Of a stretch of 64,000 nucleotides of DNA, positions 56,126-64,000 are shown in pieces. A program made the position numbers and the translations under genes. Positions within the stretch are counted from its first letter, which is position 1; every line of letters begins with the position of its first letter. This DNA is from Ctenosaura bakeri (Eukaryota > Chordata > Lepidosauria > Squamata > Iguanidae): assembly GCA_948474755.1 (NCBI GenBank), contig CAOLHI010002128.1, positions 1-64,000 on the forward strand, given 5' to 3'. Under the pieces are notes generated by a model. The model had not been told where the DNA came from. It saw only the letters and a list, made by a program, of their open reading frames with translations, and did no database searches.

Positions 56126-56321
56126 CAGAGTACTCTATATGTGTGGGTTCTATTCAAGGGCCCCCAGTGAATGGTGAAATTTGCACATGCTGGCATCTCA
56201 CTATACTCAATGGCAGTTATGTGCATGTAGATGCTTCAGCGCATGTGCATCACCACCTTAGGTATAGGATGCCACAGTCAAATTTGCACATTCAGAGATT
56301 GCAAATAAGGAAGGCCCACTG
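56126..56321. mobile_element. Tigger-like MITE
   Basis: TA (56124-56125) then CAGAGTACTCTATATGTGTG, GGTTCTATTCAAGGGCCCCC and AGTGAATGG follow the left-arm pattern CAGTGGGCCCTTGGTATCYGC...GGTTCCAAGGCCCCC of Tigger elements. The right end GGAAGGCCCACTG precedes TA (56322-56323). Total 196 bases. Confidence 0.55.
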
Positions 56322-56323
56322 TA

Positions 56324-57426
56324 CTGTTCTGTCTTATTTTCAGGAATGATTATTTTGGTTTCTAATTCAGTTGTGACTTTATTTATTGTACTGTTGTTTT
56401 AAATTTTGTATCACTCTGTGGGTCCTGTGGACATAAAAGCAGTTTATGGATGCTGCTGCCATATCAGTTGTCATCATGGCATGAGCTTCCATAATGTGCA
56501 GCCAGTATCCTGAAGTGGAAAAGGAAGTTCATACCTTATTAATTTAATAGAAACTGTTGCTACATGGATGCAGGTGTGTAAATCTACAAATGATTACCTA
56601 CTAGAAGGGATGTTCAGTAGTCAAGTTTCTCAGAAACATCCCTGAAAACTTGACTCTGCAGAGGGAAACAGAGGGAAACACAGTAATTACATCTTTTTCT
56701 GAGGCACATGTCAAATGACTACATACATCTCCAGCTGAAATTGTATTAGCATCTTGAAATGATTTCTGGTGATATTTACAGATAAATTTGTGTTCATAAA
56801 ATTAGTGTGTATATATGATTAGATTTAGGCTAGCAGAACTGATTTTTATATTGCGCTTTAATCTTCTTGTGATCAGAAAAACCTTTTTAAATAAATAATT
56901 CCTCTTCTCTTACAACAAACAGTAAGAAATTCATTCAACTCTGATTTGTAAAAAATTATAAAGGGCTTTTCAAATCAGTCATCAATAAATACATAAATAA
57001 TTTATAATGAATATGTGAGGAGCTAAGAGTGAGCGGACAGCAAGCAAAATGTGAACGTAAGAGAGGAATATTCCTGCAAGCAGCACCCTTTTGCATTGCT
57101 AGTTTAGTAACTCGGAGCAACTATCTCCTAGCAACAAGCATTGCGCTGTGTCACTGGTTGAGATGTAAGACTTGCGGAGGAGAATGGGAAGGGGGGTGGA
57201 AGCAGGACAGCTGTTGAAGCTTTTAATGCTAGCCACTCTACTTGCCTAAGGTACTTTGGAAAAATTACAAGACAGAACTCTCTGTATTTTAAAAAAGAGA
57301 AACATATGCAGATAATGATCTAGAAATTGATTCAGTTCATAGCAATTAAGCTCCCTTTAAATAACTGACGTATATGGTAGCATCTCTACCTCTTCCTTGC
57401 GGTAGTATTACTTTTAATATAATTGA
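56324..57426. other. Unique intronic sequence
   Basis: Nothing recognised. Confidence 0.4.
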
Positions 57427-57660
57427 AGCCAGTGTGGTGTAGTGTTTAAGGGTTGGACTGGGACTCAGGTAGAGCAGTGTTCAAATCCCCACTTGGTCAT
57501 GGAATCCCACAGAGTGGCCTTGGACAAGTCACTCTCTCTCAGCCTTAGAGGAAGGCAGTGTCAAACCACCTCTGAACAAATTTTGCTAAGAAAGCTGTCG
57601 TGATAGGTTTGCTATAGGGTCACTGTAAGTCAGAAACAACTTGAAGGCACGCAGCAACAA
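57427..57660 (+). mobile_element. Sauria-type SINE, + strand
   Basis: The head AGCCAGTGTGGTGTAGTGTT (tRNA box A) and GTTCAAATCCCCACT (box B) are intact. GGCAGTGTCAAACCACCTCT is the body, and GGTCACTGTAAGTCAGAAAC then AACTTGAAGGCAC is the Bov-B-like tail with a CAGCAACAACAG end. It is the best-preserved tRNA SINE in the window. Confidence 0.93.
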
Positions 57661-57871
57661 CAGCATTGCTCTTCCATTTTCCTTCCACGCCTTTTTTAGA
57701 AAAGCAATAAATGAACACATGAGGCTTCAGAGTGCTGCCCTTGACTTGATTTATAAAAGACCTGGCAGAGTAGACCACACATACTCCAGTTTGCCACCCA
57801 GGACCCTTGACAACCCCCAGACATCTGCCCTCTAAATGACAAAATCATGTCCCCAAAAGACTTCTATCATC

Positions 57872-57905
<34 letters not shown>
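57872..57905. repeat. (ATC)n microsatellite
   Basis: About 11 uninterrupted ATC units. Confidence 0.97.
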
Positions 57906-60900
57906 TTTAAACAGTGTGCTGTCCTAAAAGGGAGGACTGACATTTAAATGGGAAACGATGACCTTCAGTGGCTTCTGGGAGTATAATTTGCTTTTGGAGG
58001 CCTTTTTTGCAGTGTGGGGTTGTGGAGGAGTTTTGTAACCTGCCAAAATAATCCCCAGATCCTCAGAAGTTTCTCATCAATGGTTTATCAAAATACATGT
58101 GTGGAAACCCATCTTACTCTCCTGCTCTGGTGTTTTACAACTGTGCTAGAGGTTTCCATCTAGGAAAGAAACTACAGCAAATAAGTAGGGCACTGCCGAA
58201 CAGTCTCCTTAAAATGGTTAGGCAGTACTTTGATTCTTGTAAATGGTCCTTCCCTGATGACATATATACGGTCAGACTTCTTGCATAATGAAGTAAGCTT
58301 TTGGGAAGAGAATTCCAATGAACAAAAGTAGTTAAGCTGCACAATAATTTTCCCCTCTTGGTAGAATAGGGTTGAACTAAATTAATTCATAATGAGTATG
58401 ATGCGTTTATGACATGCTACCTGTTCTTCATAGGAATTTTGTGGGAGCTTAATTGCAATTTAATTTACTGTGAATTTGAAGATACTGTTTGATGGTTTGG
58501 TTTACTGTGTATACGTTTCTAGTCTTCCACCATGTCCTTTACTCATAGGATCCTCAAGATATATAGTTAGTGAATTATCTTTCTGCTTCCTCTGCCTCTT
58601 AAAAGCCATCTGGTATTCTCTGATATGAATAAAAATGTACGTCTATGATCATTCCAAAATGGTGACAAGTGGGCACATGATAGGAAATACAATGCTATAC
58701 ATGGGCTGCTCTAGATGGGTTAAATGTGTTGGGAGATTACTGAAAGTTTCAATATTTGTTTTGGTGGTTCTCTATGTTTTTCAGTATCCAGACTTTTTTG
58801 TTGGCCTGGGCTTTTTTCTTGAAATTCCCAGCATCAGCTGTAACTTTTTGTTTCTTCCTTGAAATGGATTTTTTTTTATAACAGATCAAATAAGTCTCGG
58901 GGGCACTAAAACATCACTAGTTGTGTTTCATACCAGATTTTTGGAGACATTTCTTGATGTGTGTGGTGATGAGGATTGTGGTGTTTTCTTCCCAGCTGAA
59001 CTTCTACTTCCCTTACCTGGTACTTCTACTTAAAAATAGGCAGGTGAATCCTTTTACATTTACCTAACAACAGAGCCATGTGGTTCATTCCCTCCAATTT
59101 TAATATGTCTTCTCCTAAGGTAATAGATCTTTCTGTTTTTCTGAGTGTGACAGAGAAACCTTATTCACCACAATCTATTTTTAACTTCATTGTTAATTGG
59201 AGAATCTAGGAAGTTAGGTAAAATCATTATGAAAATGAGATAATTAAAGAATTAATTTTTACTCTACTGAAACAAAGCAGGCCTGTGTTTGTCAGTGAGT
59301 AATTAAGTGGAGTGAGCAGTTAAGTAGTACTTTGTACAATGCAGCAAATTATTTTCAGAGGCAATCCCAAATAGAATGTGAAACCCCACAAACTCTGAAT
59401 TAAATTAATGTGATAATGCCAAATGCTGTATGACATTACTCCATTTTGATACCATATCTGTTGTCAATGTAGAACTTGATGTGGTTGGGGAATTTGAATC
59501 ATGCTTTAGTTTGATTACAATTTCACTGAAGACATGAGTTACAAACTTTGTTCCATGTATCTTGTTGTTCTCTGAAATGTTTCAGGTGTATTCAGTGACA
59601 ACATGAGTAATGCTAAATATACTTCTTTGAAAAAAGTTGCTTACTCTTGTTGGTCATCAGGTTATTATTCTAGGATGTTCAGGAAAGGAGAGACCAAATC
59701 AGTGCCTGATACTTACTGAGCACTCTGTACTGTGTTCTAGAATTCTTGCTGGTTCCACCAGTAGCAATAAAAAAGTTTCTTATTTGAGGAGTGCACATGG
59801 AATATACCTACTAAGTCCAAAGTTTGAACACTACAGATTTCATAAATATATTGATCCCCATGCAGTAAGTTCTTAAAGGACCTGGTTCAATCTACTATGT
59901 AGAGTAAGGGACAAGTGATGCGTTAATGTTTTAAGGCAGAGTGTTCTTTTTTCTTTAAAGGACAGCGTTTTGAGAGAGGGGATCACTAATGCATGTGACA
60001 GAACGTTTACCTCCTCTTCACCTTGCCCATTCCCTCAGAATTGCACCTTGCCCACATTAGACTCCTTACATGCCATTCTGTATTTTAAAGATCTTGGATT
60101 AATGACATCGGCACATGGCAGAACAGGCAGATAGCATCTAGTCATCAAAGACTGCTTCATATTTACTTAGTTAAAATTATTTTAGCATCTAAATTTTTTA
60201 TGGTCCCTGATATGATGTAAGGTTTTATTTCCTAGAAATGGGAAGACCTGAAGCGGAAAAAATTAGGAACATTTAGAAAACTCTCCTATGCCCCTTCTTC
60301 ATTGCTTGTAATGCTAGTAAACTATTGGAGAGTTTAGTATTTTCAATGCTAAGTTAAACTTTATTTCCAAATAGGCTGATAGCCTAGTTCCTAGACCTCT
60401 GACTGTATTAGATTGTTTCTGCCCAGATAATACAATTTATTCTATTCATTAACAAAAAAAATTGGTTCCATCCCCTCATTTCTCAAATGTCAAGACCTAG
60501 GGAACGTGGACACAGGTAGCATAGGGTGCAGCTTTAATATAGGGTATGTTCACAGTTTTGCTTATATAAAAGTAAAGCCTTCATATTTTTAGGCATGTAG
60601 TATAATTTTATCTGTAAACTTTGTTGTGAATTCAGCATAATCATGTTGCTAAAGCAGTAAAATAAGTGTAAGTTTGACACAAATAACATTACATAGATTT
60701 CCATTTTCCCAGAATTTCTCCATCCACCCAAATAAAAATCCAGTATTTCCCTATGCCTTTGATTTTTGTTAATTTTTATATTTAGATTATTTCCAAGAGA
60801 CTCTTCAGTCCTTCCATAATTATTTTCTCATGTGATACAGCCTTCAGTACTTCACTCATGTGGTAACTATCAGCTTTCCCCATTGGTGTTCATTCATTGT

Positions 60901-63377
60901 ATCAGTTTTGCATAGAAAAATCAGTTTATTAGAAAACGTGCCATATGAATGACTAAATTAAGAAAACTCAGCTGTGTCTGTATGTAGTTGAAATGCAGAC
61001 ACCAGTATTCCTGTTAATAGATATCAATTCCAAATGTAAACAAAATAATGTGAACAGATTACTGGGGAGAGGGGTTACATGGGTCAACTCCTCTCCAATA
61101 AGTGGAAGATGAACTGGTCCATAAAAATTATGTCTTTCTCACTGTGAAACTGATCTGTCCAAGAGTTGATGTGAGGGTTTGTATCTGGTGCTGGGTGAGG
61201 GAGACAGAGGAAAGATGTTGTTGGTGTACTTTCCATCTTGCTGGTTGAGCAGACAGGTGCTATATCCAGTGTGGTGCTGGGAAATCCCATAATGAGATAA
61301 AGTCAACATTCATGCAAGAGCTTTCTTGATAGAGCCAGCTCAGGACCTCATGGCTACTGTGACAACTTGAAACTTTCTGAGTCCATGATTTCTCCAGCAT
61401 TTTATCAGGTGTTTGGTTAAAGGTGGAAATGCCAGTGAGCAAGTGTTGAAGGAGTTCATGTGATACTGTTGTCATGGATGAGTTGCTCCCTGCTGAAATT
61501 TGTATTGGCTTTGATTAGTCTTCCCTGCGGTGCTGAGAGAGTGATTAGGACAATCAGTTCTTCACCAGTATATATAAAATAAACAACAATAAAATTCTAA
61601 GGCCTCTTTTTAATAATTTCTTGTGAAAAATAATGTGTATTTTTGTTCCTTTCGGCATTCTGCGCATATTGCTTTCTATAGGAGGTACCTATACTTGCTG
61701 ACCAGAAATTGTTACAACCTTTTGTTGCTATTAGGAAGTAGAACCTAATGAAAGTGAGAAAGAGCTCTACACATCTATGATGTTCCAAAGCATGGAGACT
61801 AATAAAGAGGAAAGAGACTACTCTAAAGATACCTAGGTGGCTTATAAAATTGCACCAGCACTTAAATTTTGTCAGTAGAGACATTGCTTCAGCAAAAATG
61901 CTAATATAAAATTATCCAAATTTGTGTTGGTTTCAATTATTGAAAGACCAGAGTTCTTGATTCCAAAATTTCTCACCATTTGCCGAGTTCCAGTTCTTTA
62001 ATTTGATGCTTTACCTGCTTACTATCTAATAACAAAGAAGAGCCTATGATAATTGTACGTACAATATTTTAAATGTTGTGAAAAGTATTTCTGACAGAAC
62101 TATATTGTAAGAACTGATTTCATTCTCCCATGCACTGTTTCACAGATGTGAAAAAATGGAAAACATAATGAACTTGAAGTAAAAATAGCTAGTCGTCTTC
62201 AGTAATGATACTCACTTCACTAGATCAGAACAAGCTTCTGGCTACTCCTCTAGTCACAGTACATGAAATTCACTGGAAGTCTGCATGCCCCCACCCCACT
62301 AGCATATTATATAGAGATGTAAAATTGAAGACCCTATTAATAAAGAAGTTCATTTTCTTGTCTTTTACCATTATTGTCTTACACATACTTGGTTAAGCAA
62401 GCTGCTCACATCACACAGCTGTAAGCAAGTAGGATAGAATAAGTTCAAACATAAGCTCATTTGAGTAGAAAACCTGAATGCTATGTAATTTGTGAAAGCA
62501 GTTTTAATAATCAAAGAACTAGCCATGCAATAGAAAGAATATTACATTTGTTATTTTATTCTCCCCATTCATGAGGCACAAAAATCAAATAAAGTTAAGT
62601 GCATTTAAGCCTCTGTGGAATGCAGAATTATTGCCTCAGTCTCCTTATGGTTGAATATAGTGGAACAAATTACTCATTATTAATAATTCAGTATGACATT
62701 CCTGGACATTATAAACAGATTTCAGTGTTGAGTCTGCTAGGCTGATGCTTCAGTTCTGTTGGTGCACTAATCTAGTGGTTTCACTCTTCCCAAGATCACA
62801 CAGCAGCAAAGAGGGAAAACGGGTAAAATCTACTTCCTCCAAGCAGCCTGTAACTACAGTTCCTTATGTACTTCACATGGCACTACACCCACGGCCACTG
62901 TCCTTCTGCCACCATTGTCTACAACAGTGTACTTACACAAGCATAAAGCACCAATAGGATTCTGGCCTCGCTTTCATGATCAAGTTGTGCATATTTATCT
63001 CCTTGAAAATATGGATGATGGGCTTGCACTTATGGTCACAGATGTCTGGCTATGATGCATTTCTTCAGTAGTCTGTACATTTGAATTTAAATCGAGTTGT
63101 AGTTCATATTCTGCCTGAATGTATCATGTATTAAGTATGCGTAACCAGAGCTGGAATGAGACACAGAAGACTTTGGCCACTGCAACACAGAAAAGTAAAT
63201 GAAAGCAACACACTCAATTCAAGTTTCAGCTTCAGTCATGGGATGGGAAATCTGCAACTTGCAAGTTGCATCAGGCTCCTGGCCTAATTTCATAAGAAAA
63301 GGCTCTCATCCAACAGTTCTCTGTGTATTAAAGAATTGCATATATACACCAAAATAGTGTACAAAGGGCTATAGTTT
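57906..63377. other. Repeat-poor intronic block
   Basis: No element, exon or RNA gene recognised over 5.5 kb, the longest such run here. Confidence 0.4.
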
Positions 63378-63580
63378 TTAGGGCCAGCATGATATCATGG
63401 TTTGAGTATTGGACTAGGACTTCTGATGATTAGGATCTGAATCCATGCTCATCCATGGAAACTCACTGGGTAACCTTAGAAATGTTGTACCATCTTAGCC
63501 TAAAAGAAAGGCAGTGGAAAACCTCCTCTGAATAAATATTTCCATGAAAACCTTCCAATGGAGTCACAACAAGTCAGAGT
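63378..63580 (+). mobile_element. Sauria-type SINE, + strand, diverged
   Basis: GGCCAGCATGATATCATGGT (degenerate head), AGTATTGGACTAGGACTTCT, CATGGAAACTCACTGGGTAA (body) and GGAGTCACAACAAGTCAGAG (tail) are in order. A CR1 follows immediately. Confidence 0.8.
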
Positions 63581-63585
63581 TGATC

Positions 63586-64000
63586 TGCTTTGGTTAGACC
63601 TCATTTGGAATACTGTGTCCAGTTCTGGGCACCTCAATTCAAGAAGGATATCGACAAACTGGAGCATGTCCTGAGGAGGGCAACCAAAATGGTGAAGGGT
63701 CTGGAAGCCATGATGTACAAGGAGTGGTTTAGGGAAGTGGATATGTTTAGTCTGCAGAAGAGAAGGTTAAGAGGGGACATGATAGCCATGTTTAAATGTT
63801 TGAAGGGATGTCATGTTGAGGGAGTGGGCTTGTTTTCTGCTGCTCCAGAAACTAGGACAAGGAGCAATGAATTCAAGGTGCAGGAAAGGAGATTCTACCT
63901 GAACCTCAGGAAGAACTTCCTGACAGTCAGAGCTGTTGGGCAGTGGAATATGCGTGTGGTGGAGTTTCCTTCTTTGGAGGTTTTTAAGCAGATGCTGGAT
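63586..64000 (+). mobile_element. CR1 LINE, runs off the window end
   Basis: CTGCTTTGGTTAGACCTCAT (ALVRPH), GGAATACTGTGTCCAGTTCT (EYCVQF), GAGGGCAACCAAAATGGTGA (RATKMV) and AAGAGGGGACATGATAGCCA (RGDMIA) follow the CR1 C-terminal order. It belongs to the same subfamily as the copy at 1-676 and is cut at 64000. Confidence 0.93.

Larger units (their letters stand above)
25756..64000 (+). other. SHANK2: SHANK2 intron after the central PDZ exon, continuing past the window
   Basis: The donor GTAGGA at 25756 opens an intron of more than 38 kb. I looked for the remaining PDZ coding sequence (the GHRQVVNMIRQGG-like helix) on the + strand and did not see it. All open frames of note in this span belong to LINEs, repeats or chance. 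Confidence 0.6.

Noticed and set aside
1..64000. CRISPR array, operon or bacterial mobile system
   Set aside because: Spliced vertebrate exons, LINEs and SINEs define the window; tandem repeats present are micro- or minisatellites without spacers.
25756..64000. Further SHANK2 exons
   Set aside because: I searched for the rest of the PDZ domain on the + strand and found nothing convincing; a translated alignment would be decisive.

Overview
The window is non-prokaryotic: a stretch of an AT-rich vertebrate gene intron with two unmistakable coding exons and many interspersed repeats. The repeats point to a squamate reptile, most likely a lizard. They are CR1 and L2 LINEs, tRNA-derived SINEs with a Bov-B type tail (Sauria SINE), 5S-rRNA-derived SINEs with the same tail, a tRNA SINE with an L2-like tail, a SPIN-type hAT transposon and numerous MITEs. 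The species cannot be named from the sequence alone.

The only host gene I can support is SHANK2 (postsynaptic scaffold, ProSAP1), on the + strand. Two exons, 23939-24021 and 25631-25755, encode the first two thirds of its PDZ domain, with consensus splice sites and matching phases. Immediately upstream of the first exon, 23848-23938 resembles the unique N-terminus of the mammalian short SHANK2 isoform. Here that segment is out of frame with the PDZ coding sequence by one base. The rest of the window is intron: 1-23847 upstream (long-isoform intron), 24022-25630 between the exons, and 25756-64000 downstream. I found no exon for the end of the PDZ domain before the window ends.

Layout. 1-5.2 kb is dense in repeats: a CR1 end, a compound microsatellite, a reverse-strand L2 split by a 2.1 kb SPIN element with unusual cargo, and SINEs. 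5.2-17 kb is mostly unique intron with MITEs, a Tigger-like element carrying an internal minisatellite, and a decayed reverse-strand frame of unknown origin. 17-20 kb is an old L2 broken by a 5S SINE and by an 0.8 kb LTR-like insert. 20-26 kb holds the SHANK2 exons. 26-36.4 kb holds a very GC-rich MITE, a MITE dimer nested in a 5S SINE, and a second minisatellite-bearing Tigger-like element. 36-43 kb is mixed. 43.3-45.4 kb is the best-preserved L2 copy. 46-49.4 kb has an inverted CR1 pair and another L2 end. 49-64 kb is largely repeat-poor apart from an old L2, one Tigger-like MITE, two SINEs and a CR1 running off the end.

The genes do not form an operon or pathway. The biology here is one neuronal scaffold gene and layered transposon insertions in its introns, several of which can be ordered in time by nesting.
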